A program made the translations under genes and the position numbers. Below, piece after piece: positions 27,118 to 36,394 of a DNA stretch of 64,000 bases. This DNA is from Ruania alba (GTDB lineage: Bacteria > Actinomycetota > Actinomycetes > Actinomycetales > Beutenbergiaceae). The stretch lies in NCBI RefSeq assembly GCF_900105765.1, contig NZ_FNTX01000002.1, positions 372,001-436,000 of the forward strand, written 5' to 3'. Numbering within the stretch: position 1 is the stretch's first letter; every line of letters starts with the position of its first letter. The notes below the pieces were generated by a model. That model saw nothing but the letters and a program-made list of their open reading frames with translations. It made no database searches and was not told the DNA's origin.

Positions 27118-27156
27118 AACCTACGCCAGCGTAGGCTACGCGAGCGTAGGTTCCAA
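27118..27156 (-). promoter_or_regulatory. Promoter with double palindromic operator for the E1alpha-E1beta-E2 operon
   Basis: Two adjacent perfect palindromes, CCTACGC-CA-GCGTAGG (27120-27135) and CTACGC-GA-GCGTAG (27136-27149), form a larger symmetric block AACC..GGTT. On the minus strand a -35 TTGGAA (27156-27151) and a -10 TACGCT (27133-27128), 17 bases apart, are buried in it, so a dimeric repressor (TetR-like by site shape) would block RNA polymerase. The regulator is not in the window. Confidence 0.65.
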
Positions 27157-27624
27157 CGGTAGCCCAACCATCGGATCAATGCGGGGAGTTTGTAGAAAAC
27201 CTCCAAAGCTCGACGACAGTGACGAGCGGCGGGTAACCGCAAGCAGTCGCGCCGCCGTGGCGCGACGCTCTCAGCGTCTCACCTTGTGGACACTCTCGCT
27301 ACGGCAACGCGCGGACGACCGCCCGGCGCCACCACCCACGACCCCCACCCCGCCGAACGCAACCGCCACCCTCCACCCCGCCGAGCGCAACGTTGTGCGG
27401 CGTTCCGGCGCCGGAACGCCGCACAACGTTGCGTTCGGCCGGAGGGGTAGCAGAGTGCTGAGTTCACGCATCGAAGCCAATGTCCGCTGCGCGCGAGGCA
27501 CTGGGCGCGCTGCGATCGGCAGCTCACACCGACACCACCCTCCACCCGGGCGGCCGATCTCCACTATTTCAGTCGCACACCGAGGCGTCGTGATCGAATC
27601 GTGATCAGAGCAGACCCAGAATCG
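27157..27624. other. Non-coding part of the divergent intergenic region
   Basis: No supportable gene lies here. Apart from the palindrome at 27381-27438 I see only GC-rich sequence without codon-like composition. Antisense frames open here have no ribosome sites or recognisable protein sequence. Confidence 0.6.
27381..27438. repeat. 58-bp near-perfect palindrome, family B copy 1
   Basis: Two 29-nt arms (27381-27409 and 27410-27438) with no loop and one mismatch. It lies in the middle of the 729-bp region between divergent operons, so it cannot terminate either. Its CCGAGCGCAAC core is shared with the element at 33813-33870. Confidence 0.85.
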
Positions 27625-27654
27625 CTTGACTTCGAGTCTCGAACTCAAGAGAGT
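27625..27654 (+). promoter_or_regulatory. Promoter with 25-bp palindromic operator upstream of chvE
   Basis: CTTGACTTCGAG (27625-27636) and CTCGAACTCAAG (27638-27649) form a palindrome around one base with one mismatch per arm. A good -35 TTGACT (27626-27631) lies inside it, with a weak -10 GAGAGT 17 bases on. The ROK regulator encoded at 31827 is the natural candidate to bind here. Confidence 0.5.
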
Positions 27655-27804
27655 GTGGACCGCTCGATCAACGACGGTGACGTCGTCGGTGTCTCTCACC
27701 GTCACGGCCAACCGGACGAGCGCACTTCCCGGACTCACGCGGCGCTACTGACGGCGATCGCAGGACGTCCGAGACGATCTCAACAACGGAGCGAAGGAGC
27801 CCAC

Positions 27805-28956
27805 ATGCGTAGGTACGGATTGGTGGCACTCGGCACGGCGGGCCTGCTCGCACTGTCGGCGTGCGCAGGCGAAGGCGCCGGCAGCGGAGATGGTGGCGAA
27901 GGCGGCGGCGAGAGCCAGGCGCCGGAGGATGTTCTCGTCGGTGTGGCGATGCCCACCCAGACCTCCGAGCGCTGGATCGCCGACGGCGAGGCGGTCGAGG
28001 CCGGGCTCACCGAAGCCGGCTATGAGGTGGATCTGCAGTTCGGGAACGACGACATCCCCACGCAGGCGCAGCAGATCGATCAGATGATCACCAGCGGAGC
28101 CGATCTGCTGATCATCGGCGCCATCGACGGCACGGCCCTGACCAGCCAGCTCGAGGCTGCCGCGGCACAGGACATCCCGGTGATCTCCTACGACCGGCTG
28201 ATCCGCGACAGCGAAGACGTGGACTTCTACGTCACCTTCGACAACGAACAGGTCGGCGTGCAGCAGGCGACCTCGCTCCTGGTCGGTCTCGGCATCCTGA
28301 ACGAGGACGGGTCCGAGGGGGACGCTGAGGGACCGTTCAACATCGAGCTGTTCGCCGGCTCGCTGGACGACAACAACGCGCACTTCTTCTGGCAGGGCGC
28401 CATCGACACCCTGCAGCCCTACTTCGACGACGGCACGCTGACCGTCCCGTCCGGCCAGACCGACATCGAGCAGGCCGCCACGCTGCGCTGGCAGCAGGAG
28501 ACGGCTCAGCGCCGGATGGAGGACCTGCTCACCTCCACCTACTCCGACGGCACCGAGCTGCACGGTGTGCTCTCCCCCTACGACGGGCTGTCCCGCGGCA
28601 TCATCACCGCGCTGCAGAACGACGGCATGGGCCCCTCGCTCGAGGAGGGCCTTCCGGTGGTGAGCGGCCAGGACGCCGAGATCGCCTCGGTCGCGCTGAT
28701 CGACCAGGGCGTGCAGTTCGCCACGATCTTCAAGGACACCCGCAAGCTGGCGGACCAGGCAGTGGTCACTGCCGAGGCCTACCTCGCAGGTGAGGAGCCC
28801 GAGGCGAACGACACCGAGACCTACGACAACGGGGTGCAGGTCGTTCCCTCCTACCTGCTCGACTCCGACATCGTCTACGCCGACAACATCGAGTCACTGC
28901 TCATCGAGTCGGAGTACTGGTCCGCCGACGAGGTCGCTTCCGGCGTCGCCGAGTAA
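27805..28956 (+). CDS. chvE: ChvE-type multiple-sugar ABC transporter binding lipoprotein
   Basis: A 383-aa lipoprotein: signal peptide with lipobox LSAC (C20), a Gly/Ser/Glu linker, then a periplasmic-binding-protein fold of the ribose/xylose class (VGVAMPTQTSERWIADGEA; IIGAIDGTALTSQLEAAAAQDIPVISYDRLI). The sequence follows the ChvE/GguA/GguB branch, which binds arabinose, galactose, glucose or xylose. A GAAGGAG site precedes ATG 27805. It heads an operon with MmsA and MmsB; a stem-loop at 28970-29002 after the gene probably lowers downstream expression relative to the binding protein. Confidence 0.92.
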   Translation: MRRYGLVALGTAGLLALSACAGEGAGSGDGGEGGGESQAPEDVLVGVAMPTQTSERWIADGEAVEAGLTEAGYEVDLQFGNDDIPTQAQQIDQMITSGADLLIIGAIDGTALTSQLEAAAAQDIPVISYDRLIRDSEDVDFYVTFDNEQVGVQQATSLLVGLGILNEDGSEGDAEGPFNIELFAGSLDDNNAHFFWQGAIDTLQPYFDDGTLTVPSGQTDIEQAATLRWQQETAQRRMEDLLTSTYSDGTELHGVLSPYDGLSRGIITALQNDGMGPSLEEGLPVVSGQDAEIASVALIDQGVQFATIFKDTRKLADQAVVTAEAYLAGEEPEANDTETYDNGVQVVPSYLLDSDIVYADNIESLLIESEYWSADEVASGVAE

Positions 28957-28969
28957 TACCCGCCGGTGC

Positions 28970-29002
28970 GGGGGTGCGGCACTCGCGCAGTGCCGCGCCC
29001 CC
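28970..29002 (+). terminator. Intra-operon stem-loop after chvE
   Basis: Arms of 14 nt, GGGGGTGCGGCACT (28970-28983) and AGTGCCGCGCCCCC (28989-29002), pair with one mismatch around five bases. Its place between binding-protein and ATPase genes suggests partial termination or mRNA 3'-end protection. Confidence 0.65.
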
Positions 29003-29031
29003 GACACGTCCCGTCGAGGAGGAGGACTCCC

Positions 29032-30573
29032 ATGACCCCACCCATTCTCGAGATGCGCGAGATCACCAAGACGTTCCCCGGCGTCAAGGCCCTGCAGCAG
29101 GTCTCACTGACCGTGGCCCCGGGTGAGATTCACGCCATCTGTGGCGAGAACGGCGCCGGCAAGTCGACCCTGATGAAGGTGCTCTCCGGCGTCTACCCGC
29201 ACGGCAGCTACGAGGGCGAGATCGTCCTGGAAGGCGATCCGGTGGCCTTCGGGTCCATCAATGACAGCGAAGACCGCGGGATCGTGATCATCCACCAGGA
29301 GCTCGCGCTGGTGCCGCACCTCAGCGTGGCGGAGAACATCTTCCTCGGCAACGAGCGGCGTGGCCTCGCCGGCCTGGTCGATTGGAACCGCGCGAACTCC
29401 GAAGCCACGGACCTGCTGCACCAGGTGGGGCTGCACGAGAACCCGACCACACCGATCAACCAGCTCGGAGTGGGCAAGCAACAACTCATCGAGATCGCCA
29501 AGGCGCTCTCCAAGGAGGTGAAGCTGCTCATCCTGGACGAACCCACCGCCGCGCTGAACGACACCGACTCCGAGCACCTGCTCGCACTGCTGCGCACGCT
29601 GCAGGAACGCGGGATCACCTCGATCATCATCTCCCACAAGCTGAACGAGATCGAGGAGATCGCCGACCGGACCACCATCATTCGCGACGGCCGGACCATC
29701 GAGACGATCGACATGAGCGATCCGGACGCCACCCAGGAGCGCATCATCCGCGGCATGGTCGGACGCGACCTCTCGCACCGCTTCCCGGAACGCGATCACG
29801 AGATCGGCGCGGAGATTTTCCGGGTGGACGGGTGGACCGTCGGGCACCCCACCCAGGCCGGACGCCTCGTGGTCGAGGACGCCTCGTTCACCGTCCACGC
29901 CGGCGAGGTGGTCGGAATCGCCGGGTTGATGGGCGCCGGACGCACCGAGCTCGCGATGAGCCTGTTCGGTCGCACCTACGGCCGGTATCTCTCCGGCGAC
30001 GTCTCCCTGCGTGGGAAGAAGATCTCCACGGCGACCGTCTCAGACGCCATCGGCGCCGGCATCGCCTACGCCACCGAGGACCGGAAGGTCTACGGACTGA
30101 ACCTCATCGAGGACGTGCGCCGCAACATCTCCGCCGCCGGCTTGCGTCAGCTCGCCACCCGCGGCTGGGTGAACGGCAACGAAGAGATGCAGGTGGCGCA
30201 GAAATATCGCGAGAGCATGAACATCAAGACACCAACGGTGCTGTCCACCGTGGGCCAGCTCTCCGGCGGCAACCAGCAGAAGGTCGTACTGAGCAAGTGG
30301 ATCTACACCGACCCCGACGTGCTCATCCTCGACGAACCCACCCGCGGCATCGACGTCGGTGCCAAGTTCGAGATCTACACGATCATCAACGAGATGGTCG
30401 CCGCCGGGAAGGCGGTCATCGTGATCTCTTCCGAGCTGCCCGAGCTGTTGGGGCTCAGTGACCGCATCTATACCTTGGCCTTCGGCCGGATCACCGGCGA
30501 GATGCCGGTGGCCGAGGCCACCCAGGAGAATCTCATGCACCTGATGACGATGGAGAAGGAGCTCGTGTCATGA
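29032..30573 (+). CDS. mmsA: Sugar ABC transporter double ATPase (MmsA/GguA)
   Basis: A 513-aa protein with two fused nucleotide-binding domains, as in all ribose/xylose-class importers. The first has Walker [10 protein letters not shown], Walker [12 protein letters not shown] and Q-loop [12 protein letters not shown]. The second has the degenerate Walker A-like GLMGAGRTE, signature LSGGNQQK and [10 protein letters not shown]. It drives import of the sugar delivered by ChvE. ATG 29032 has a GGAGGAGGA site; the stop overlaps the permease start (ATGA). Confidence 0.95.
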   Translation: MTPPILEMREITKTFPGVKALQQVSLTVAPGEIHAICGENGAGKSTLMKVLSGVYPHGSYEGEIVLEGDPVAFGSINDSEDRGIVIIHQELALVPHLSVAENIFLGNERRGLAGLVDWNRANSEATDLLHQVGLHENPTTPINQLGVGKQQLIEIAKALSKEVKLLILDEPTAALNDTDSEHLLALLRTLQERGITSIIISHKLNEIEEIADRTTIIRDGRTIETIDMSDPDATQERIIRGMVGRDLSHRFPERDHEIGAEIFRVDGWTVGHPTQAGRLVVEDASFTVHAGEVVGIAGLMGAGRTELAMSLFGRTYGRYLSGDVSLRGKKISTATVSDAIGAGIAYATEDRKVYGLNLIEDVRRNISAAGLRQLATRGWVNGNEEMQVAQKYRESMNIKTPTVLSTVGQLSGGNQQKVVLSKWIYTDPDVLILDEPTRGIDVGAKFEIYTIINEMVAAGKAVIVISSELPELLGLSDRIYTLAFGRITGEMPVAEATQENLMHLMTMEKELVS

Positions 30574-31747
30574 CCGGGATCGCGAATGTCTGGGAGCTCG
30601 CCACCCGGAACATGCGGCAGAGCGGGATCGTGGTGGCCTTCGCCGCCATCGTGCTGCTGTTCTCACTGCTCAACCCGACGTTCCTCTCCCCCGGGAACAT
30701 CACGAACATCGTGCTGCAGTACTCCTACATCCTGATCCTCGCGATCGGGATGGTGATCGTGATCATCGGCGGGCATATCGACCTCTCGGTCGGGTCCCTG
30801 GTCGCACTCACCGGTGCCGTGGCCGCCGTCGTGGTGATCAAGGGCGGGCAGCCCTGGTGGGTGGGTGTGATCGCCGCACTCGCCGTCGGCCTCATCGCTG
30901 GGGTGTGGCAGGGCTTCTGGGTGGCCTACGTGGGTATCCCGGCGTTCATCGTCACCCTGGCGGGCATGCTGCTTTTCCGCGGACTGGCCTGGCTGGTGCT
31001 GGACAACATCTCCCTTTCCCCTTCGGCGGTACTTACTACACGATCGCGAACGGGTTTCAGAACGGCCTCCTCGGCGGGATGGGCTTCGACGTGTTCACGC
31101 TGGCGATCTTCGCCTTCGCCGTGATCGGCTACGCCGTGCTGCAGTGGCGGTCCAGGATGGCGAAGCTGCGCTACCAGCAAGCGGTGGAGGCGCTCCCACT
31201 GTTCGTCGCGAAGGTCGTGATCGTCGCGGCCGTGGTGATGTGGTTCGCCTGGCAGCTCGCGCAGAGCCGCGGCTTGCCGAACGTGCTCATCCTGCTCGCG
31301 ATCCTGATCATCGCCTACTCGCTGATCACGCAACGCTCCGTGTTCGGTCGTCACGTGTACGCGATTGGCGGGAACCTGCACGCCGCCCAGCTCTCCGGGG
31401 TGAAGGTGAAGAAGGTCAACTTCTGGATCTTCGTGAACATGGGTTTCCTCGCGGCACTGGCCGGCGTGGTCTACTCCGCACGGATGAACGGTGCGCAGCC
31501 GAGCGCCGGTGAGATGTTCGAGCTCGACGCGATCGCCGCCTGCTTCATCGGTGGCGCCGCGGTGACCGGCGGTGTCGGCCGGGTGACCGGCGCCATGGTC
31601 GGCGGCCTGATCATGGCCGTGATGAGCAACGGGATGCAGCTGATGGGCGTGGACCAGTCGATCCAGCAGGTCGTGAAGGGTCTCGTGCTGCTGCTGGCCG
31701 TCGCCTTCGACGTCTACAACAAGAAGCGCGCGAGCAACGCCCGGTGA
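30570..31747 (+). pseudogene. mmsB: Sugar ABC permease (MmsB/GguB), broken by a one-base deletion
   Basis: The permease of the ChvE-MmsA system, 392 aa if read through. Codons 1-150 encode the N-terminal helices with IVIIGGHIDLSVGS; at the C run 31018-31021 the frame shifts, and the rest (FGGTYYTIANGF onwards, with VFGRHVYAIGGN and FIGGAAVTGGVG) continues in another frame. One additional C restores the whole family sequence. The rest of the operon is intact, so a homopolymer sequencing error is as likely as a true mutation; if true, the transporter would be dead. Confidence 0.85.
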
Positions 31748-31757
31748 CCCGGAACGT

Positions 31758-31800
31758 ACCGCCCGCCGTCGACGGATCACCGATCCGCGCGGTGGGCGGT
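31758..31800 (+). terminator. Hairpin after the sugar permease
   Basis: ACCGCCCGCCG (31758-31768) pairs with CGGTGGGCGGT (31790-31800) with one mismatch, with a second small stem GGATC/GATCC inside. It probably ends the transporter transcript before the ROK gene, which has its own TAGACT -10-like element near 31816. Confidence 0.5.
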
Positions 31801-31826
31801 GCGTCCACGGCCACTAGACTCGCGCC

Positions 31827-33017
31827 GTGAGCCGATTGCCGGCGGGATCGCAGACCTCGTTGCGGGAGGCCAACACCGCCCTCATCGTCAATGCGGTCAA
31901 GCAGTTCGGCGGACTCACCCAGGTGGAGCTGACCGGGGCCACCGGCCTCTCACCGGCCACTGTGTCCACGATCGTCAAAGAGCTCACCCGCTCCGGCGTG
32001 GTGGACACGCGGCCCACCTCCCGCAGCGGGCGGCGGGCCCAGATGGTCACCCTCGCCCGGCGCACCGGTCTGGCCGCGGGCGTGGTGGTGGGCGACCGCA
32101 CCCTGCGGGTGCTGCTCGGCGATTTCGGCCACGAGGTGGTGGCGGACCGGTCGATGCCGCTGCCCCCGGAGCACCCGATGGACACGGTGCTGGACCGGAT
32201 CGCGCTGCTGGTGGTGGACATGCTCGAACTGGTCGGGTCGGAGCTGGACGAGCTCGCCGGGATCGGGATCGGCCTGCCGGCGCCGGTGGACGCATCCACC
32301 GGCATGCTCTCGGTGCGCGGGATCCTCCGGGGGTGGGACTCCGAGCACATCGGCGACGTGATGGGCAAGCGCCTCGGCCGGCCCGTGTACGTGCAGAACG
32401 ACGCCAACCTCGGCGCGCTCGCCGAGGCCACCCTCGGCCACGCTCGCGAGTACGCGGACAGCGTGTACGTGCGCGCCTCCTACGGCACCGGGGCCGGCAT
32501 CATGCTCGGTGGTCGGTTGCACGGCGGGTACGGCGGCACGGCCGGCGAGATCGGGCACGTCCAGGTCGATCCCCTGGGCCAGATCTGCCGGTGCGGCCGT
32601 CGTGGCTGCCTGGACACCGTGGTGGGCGCCGAGGCGCTGATGGCCTCGCTTCAGATCAGTCACGGCCGCCTCACCTTTCGCGATGTGATCACCAGGGCCT
32701 CCGACGGCGACCCCGGCTGTGCGCGGGTGGTCACCGATGCGGGGCGTACGGTGGGCCGGGTGCTCGCCGGACTCTGCCAGGCGGTGAATCCGCAGATCGT
32801 GACGGTGGGCGGTGAGCTCGCGGAGTGCGGAGACGTGTTCCTGCTGCCGCTCCGGGAGGCGCTGGTCGAGCATGCACTGCCCAACCAGATCGCACCGATG
32901 GAGGTGAGCCCGGCGCGGCTCGGCACTGATGCCGAAGCGATGGGCGCACTGCTGCACGCACTCCAGTCCACCGATCTGACCGGGCCACCCGAACCGACCC
33001 GAGGGGGACGAGGATGA
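31827..33017 (+). CDS. ROK-family transcriptional regulator
   Basis: A 396-aa NagC/XylR-type regulator. The N-terminal winged helix (LTQVELTGATGLSPATVSTIVKEL, about residues 30-53) precedes a sugar-kinase fold with the ROK zinc site CRCGRRGC (C254, C256, C261), GGTAGEIGH and DAN. Such proteins bind DNA until a sugar or sugar phosphate releases them. It follows the ChvE-Mms operon and may act at the palindrome upstream of chvE. The GTG start at 31827 is chosen; its stop overlaps the next ATG as ATGA. Confidence 0.92.
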   Translation: MSRLPAGSQTSLREANTALIVNAVKQFGGLTQVELTGATGLSPATVSTIVKELTRSGVVDTRPTSRSGRRAQMVTLARRTGLAAGVVVGDRTLRVLLGDFGHEVVADRSMPLPPEHPMDTVLDRIALLVVDMLELVGSELDELAGIGIGLPAPVDASTGMLSVRGILRGWDSEHIGDVMGKRLGRPVYVQNDANLGALAEATLGHAREYADSVYVRASYGTGAGIMLGGRLHGGYGGTAGEIGHVQVDPLGQICRCGRRGCLDTVVGAEALMASLQISHGRLTFRDVITRASDGDPGCARVVTDAGRTVGRVLAGLCQAVNPQIVTVGGELAECGDVFLLPLREALVEHALPNQIAPMEVSPARLGTDAEAMGALLHALQSTDLTGPPEPTRGGRG

Positions 33018-33784
33018 CCACCCCGACACCCGGTACCGGCATGCCACTGCTGGCCATGCATGGGATCACGAAGCGGTTCCGCGCGGTCGAGGCACTGGTG
33101 GACGTCACCTTCGAGGTGCACCGACGGGAGGTCGTGGGACTGGTCGGCGACAACGCCGCCGGCAAGTCCACCCTGGCGAAGATCATCGCCGGCGCGCTGC
33201 AGCCCACCGCCGGCCTGCTCGAGCTCGACGGCGAAGGAGTGCAGATCCCGTCGCCGTCGGCAGCCCACCGGCTCGGCATCGCGACCGTGTTCCAGGACCT
33301 GGCGCTCTGCGAGAACCTGGACGTGACCGCGAACCTGTTCCTGGGGCGGGAACTCACCGGGTCCGGCCTGATGCACGAGGGCCGGATGGAGCAGCTCACC
33401 CGCTCCCTGCTGCACGACCTGCGTACCACGATCCCCTCGGCTCGTACCCCGCTGCACCAGCTCTCCGGCGGGCAGCGCCAGGCCGTCGCGATCGCCCGCA
33501 CCCTGGTCGGGGAACCCCGCCTGGTCGTGCTGGACGAACCGACAGCCGCGCTCTCGGTCGCACAGACGGCGGAGGTGCTCACCCTGATCGAACAGTTGCG
33601 CGAGCTGGGGCTGGGCGTGATCTTCATCAGCCACAACCTCAACGACGTCCGCGCCGTGTGCGACCGGATCGAGGTGCTGCGGCACGGCCGCAACAACGGC
33701 ACGTTCACCGGCAGTGACGTGCGCCAGTCGGACCTGATCGCCGCGATCACCGGAGCGCCGGGCTACCGACCCACCTCACCCTGA
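33014..33784 (+). CDS. Orphan sugar-type ABC ATPase (single domain, FrcA-like)
   Basis: A 256-aa single nucleotide-binding domain with Walker A GDNAAGKST, signature LSGGQRQ, Walker [12 protein letters not shown] and the H-loop ISHN. It resembles the single-domain ATPases of FrcA type that work with ribose-class permeases. It is translationally coupled to the ROK regulator, yet no permease or binding protein accompanies it. It may serve a permease encoded elsewhere or support the upstream Mms system. A convergent terminator follows. Confidence 0.88.
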   Translation: MTTPTPGTGMPLLAMHGITKRFRAVEALVDVTFEVHRREVVGLVGDNAAGKSTLAKIIAGALQPTAGLLELDGEGVQIPSPSAAHRLGIATVFQDLALCENLDVTANLFLGRELTGSGLMHEGRMEQLTRSLLHDLRTTIPSARTPLHQLSGGQRQAVAIARTLVGEPRLVVLDEPTAALSVAQTAEVLTLIEQLRELGLGVIFISHNLNDVRAVCDRIEVLRHGRNNGTFTGSDVRQSDLIAAITGAPGYRPTSP

Positions 33785-33812
33785 CACCCCCGCCCCGGGC
33801 TCCCCATCTCGG

Positions 33813-33870
33813 CCGAGCGCAACCTGGTGCGGCGTTTCCGGGCCCGAACGCCGCACCAGGTTGCGCTCGG
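33813..33870. terminator. Long palindrome, family B copy 2 (convergent terminator)
   Basis: Perfect 24-nt arms (33813-33836 and 33847-33870) around a 10-base loop, between the convergent ABC ATPase and DUF1537 kinase genes. The arm sequence matches the palindrome at 27381-27438 in 26 of 28 positions. Confidence 0.75.
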
Positions 33871-33879
33871 CGGGATGGG

Positions 33880-35148
33880 TTAGGTGTCGGTGTCGAGGGT
33901 GCGGATCGTCTCGAACAGGTCGACCGCGCCCACCTGGCCGCCCTTGAGCAGCAGCTCGAGCCCGTCGATCGCCTGGTCCTCAGCGTGCGCCCGCAGCAGC
34001 ACCACATTGCCCGCCGGATTCGCCGCGATGGAGAGGGACTCCACGCCCAGCAACGTCGTGACCCGGCTGGAGGTGTCGCCGCCGCACACGATCACCCGCC
34101 CGACGCCGTCGGCCACAGCCGCCTCGACAATGCCTGTCGCCGCACGCGCCAGGGTGGGCAGCACCTCCTCCGCCGCCAGCCCGGAAGTGTCGGCATCGTC
34201 GGAGCTCAGCGCGACGCTTCGCCCGGTGGCAAGTGCTGCGAGTGCCCGCTCCTGGACGCCGTCGGCGAGCACCGGCTCGATCATCCATCCGGCACGGGCG
34301 GCGGCATCCATCTGACGCCGAGTCTGCGCGGACCGGCTCCCGGAGACGGCGAGCACTGGCCCGCGGGCGGGCGTCGCCACCGGCACTGGACCGGCCCCGC
34401 CCGGTTCGGCTGCCGCGAGTGCGTGGGACAGTCCGCCGGACCCGATCGCGAATCCACCAAGATCAAGCATCGCCTGCCCGAGCAGTCGCAGGTGCTCCTC
34501 CTGAAGCACGTCCAGCACCAGGCCCGCCACGTCCGACTCGCCGATCAGCCGGGTCACCTCCGCCACCGAGGTGTAGGCGGTGAACGGCACGCTCCCGATC
34601 TCCAGGTCCGTCTGCCGCCCCAGATGCACGGCCAGGTCGGACTCGTTCATCGGCGTCACGGGGTGACTGGACATCGTCGGCTGCCGGTCCAGCCGGTACA
34701 CGGTCTCCCCCTCCCGGGCGAAGTGGTGTCCGAACACGGTGTACCGGCCGAAGTCCGGCTGGGCGAACAACAGCGGAACGGTGTGTTCCCCGAGCACCGA
34801 GCGCCCGATCTCCAGCGCCCGGCCGAGGCTGCCCACCTGCGGGGAGGAGTCCGCCGTCGAGCATGCTTTGTACTGCAGCACCTGCGGGTCCAGCCCAGCC
34901 AGCACAGTGAGCACCGGCCGCACCTCTGCCTCGACCTGTTCGGTGGGAAGGGACCTGGCGATCCCGGCGACCCCGACGGCGTCGCACTGCTGGGCGGCAG
35001 CCCGCAAGGTCTCCCTGTCCGGCAGCCGCGTGAACAGCCGCCCGGTCCAGCCGCGCCGGGCCACCTGGAGCAGCACGTCGACGCTTCCGGTGAAGTCGTC
35101 CCCGTAGAACGCCAGCCTCGTCGCGCCGGCCGCCGGATCGCTAGACAC
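33880..35148 (-). CDS. Four-carbon acid sugar kinase (DUF1537) family protein
   Basis: A 422-aa kinase of the DUF1537 family. The N-terminal substrate domain carries FYGDDFTGSVDVLL (about residues 12-25), and the C-terminal nucleotide domain carries CGGDTSSRV and GNVVLL. Known members phosphorylate four-carbon acid sugars (OtnK, DtnK) or 3-oxo-isoapionate (OiaK). Here the gene lies directly downstream of a RuBisCO-like protein with an 8-base overlap, the pairing known for OiaK with the decarboxylase/transcarboxylase RLPs of apiose catabolism. The GTG at 35148 is taken as start. Specificity is inference. Confidence 0.85.
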   Translation of the reverse strand: MSSDPAAGATRLAFYGDDFTGSVDVLLQVARRGWTGRLFTRLPDRETLRAAAQQCDAVGVAGIARSLPTEQVEAEVRPVLTVLAGLDPQVLQYKACSTADSSPQVGSLGRALEIGRSVLGEHTVPLLFAQPDFGRYTVFGHHFAREGETVYRLDRQPTMSSHPVTPMNESDLAVHLGRQTDLEIGSVPFTAYTSVAEVTRLIGESDVAGLVLDVLQEEHLRLLGQAMLDLGGFAIGSGGLSHALAAAEPGGAGPVPVATPARGPVLAVSGSRSAQTRRQMDAAARAGWMIEPVLADGVQERALAALATGRSVALSSDDADTSGLAAEEVLPTLARAATGIVEAAVADGVGRVIVCGGDTSSRVTTLLGVESLSIAANPAGNVVLLRAHAEDQAIDGLELLLKGGQVGAVDLFETIRTLDTDT

Positions 35149-36394
35149 GCGCCGGACCGAACCGCTCGACCGCCCGTCGCAAGGCTCCGGAGCTGTCCAA
35201 GGCATCCTCTACGGTCTCACCCGCTGCCGCAGACGCCCACGCCTGCCGCATGCTGTCCACCCCGGCGCGGACGCCGTCGGGATGTCCGTGGATCCCGCCA
35301 CCGGAGAGGACGAGCAGGTCCGTGCTGCCCACGGCGCTGTAGGTGGCGTGCGCGAGCCCACCCCACTGCCCGGAGGAGAGCACCGGCACCGCCGGCGTGG
35401 TGCCGAGCAACGGCTCCTGGACGGCGGAGATCGCCTCGAGCACCTCGGCGTCGGACTCGTAGAACTTGTTCGAGATGCCGTTCGTGTGCAGGTGGTCCAC
35501 CCCGCTCAGCCGCGCCAACTTCTGCCACGCCCGGAATGCGATCCCGACCTGCTCGGAGCGGCTGATGGCCCCGAACCCGGCCCGGTGCCCGTGGATGGGC
35601 AGCTGCGAACGGCGGCGGATGTACTCCAGGCCGGCCAGGCCGATGGTGTTGATGCACACCATGATGCAGGTGCCACCGGCCTCGAGCACCATGTCGTGGT
35701 TACGTTCGAGCCGGTCGATGTCGTCGGTGATGTTGAAGGCGTACATCGGCTTCACGCCGGTGCTCTCGGCGTGCCGGTTCAGCACCGGCATCACGGCCTC
35801 GATCCGTGCGGCCAGCGGCGCGTGCGGGCCGTTTCCCTGCAGCTCGTCGTCCTTGATGAAGTCGATCCCGCCCGCGGCGAGGTCACCCACCAGCTCGGCC
35901 AGCTCGTCGGGCGAGAGCCCGATGCTGGGTTTGACGATGGTGCCGAGCAGCGCCCCCTCGGGCCGGGAGACCAGCCGCCGGGTCCCGGCCACCCCGAACT
36001 GCGGGCCCGGGTACCGGTCGGCGAAGGCGTCCGGGAGGTCGAGGTCGACGAGCTTGATCGCGCCGAGCTCCTTGATCTCGAACAGGTTCCCGGCCACGGC
36101 GGCCATCAGGTTGGGCAAGGACGGACCGAAGTTGTTCAGCGGGAACCGGATGCGCAGCCGAGCGCGCCGGCGGGCCGCCGGGTCGCCGACGGTCCCCGGC
36201 AGCGCTGAGGCACCGGTCAGCGGCAGCTCTTCGAGACCATCCACCTGGGCGGCGAACCGCGCCCGAACCGAGTCCGACTCGCGTTCGACCCGGACGAAGG
36301 TGCCGGTGGACTGTTCCCCAGCGAGGACCTCGGCCGCCCGCTCCAGCGGGAGAGAGGTCTCGACGACGTAGGTCGCCACGACATGGTCGGTCAT
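35141..36394 (-). CDS. RuBisCO-like protein (form IV RLP)
   Basis: A 417-aa large-subunit-like protein. The carbamate Lys and metal ligands are conserved as KDDE at K181-D182-D183-E184, the first catalytic Lys is kept in GTIVKPSIGLS, a loop-6 type Lys occurs in GISNKFYE, and the phosphate-binding LSGGGIHGH is present. The second active-site Lys (KPKLG in true RuBisCO) is Ser and the HRAMH region is altered, so CO2 fixation is not expected. With the DUF1537 kinase it could act on 3-oxo-isoapionate-4-phosphate as OiaX or OiaT do. Its ATG overlaps the GH127 stop by one base; the three genes are one operon. Confidence 0.88.
   Translation of the reverse strand: MTDHVVATYVVETSLPLERAAEVLAGEQSTGTFVRVERESDSVRARFAAQVDGLEELPLTGASALPGTVGDPAARRRARLRIRFPLNNFGPSLPNLMAAVAGNLFEIKELGAIKLVDLDLPDAFADRYPGPQFGVAGTRRLVSRPEGALLGTIVKPSIGLSPDELAELVGDLAAGGIDFIKDDELQGNGPHAPLAARIEAVMPVLNRHAESTGVKPMYAFNITDDIDRLERNHDMVLEAGGTCIMVCINTIGLAGLEYIRRRSQLPIHGHRAGFGAISRSEQVGIAFRAWQKLARLSGVDHLHTNGISNKFYESDAEVLEAISAVQEPLLGTTPAVPVLSSGQWGGLAHATYSAVGSTDLLVLSGGGIHGHPDGVRAGVDSMRQAWASAAAGETVEDALDSSGALRRAVERFGPARV

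Noticed and set aside
35141-36394. True CO2-fixing RuBisCO
   Set aside because: The second active-site Lys is Ser, the HRAMH region is changed, and no phosphoribulokinase is nearby; form IV RLP fits better.
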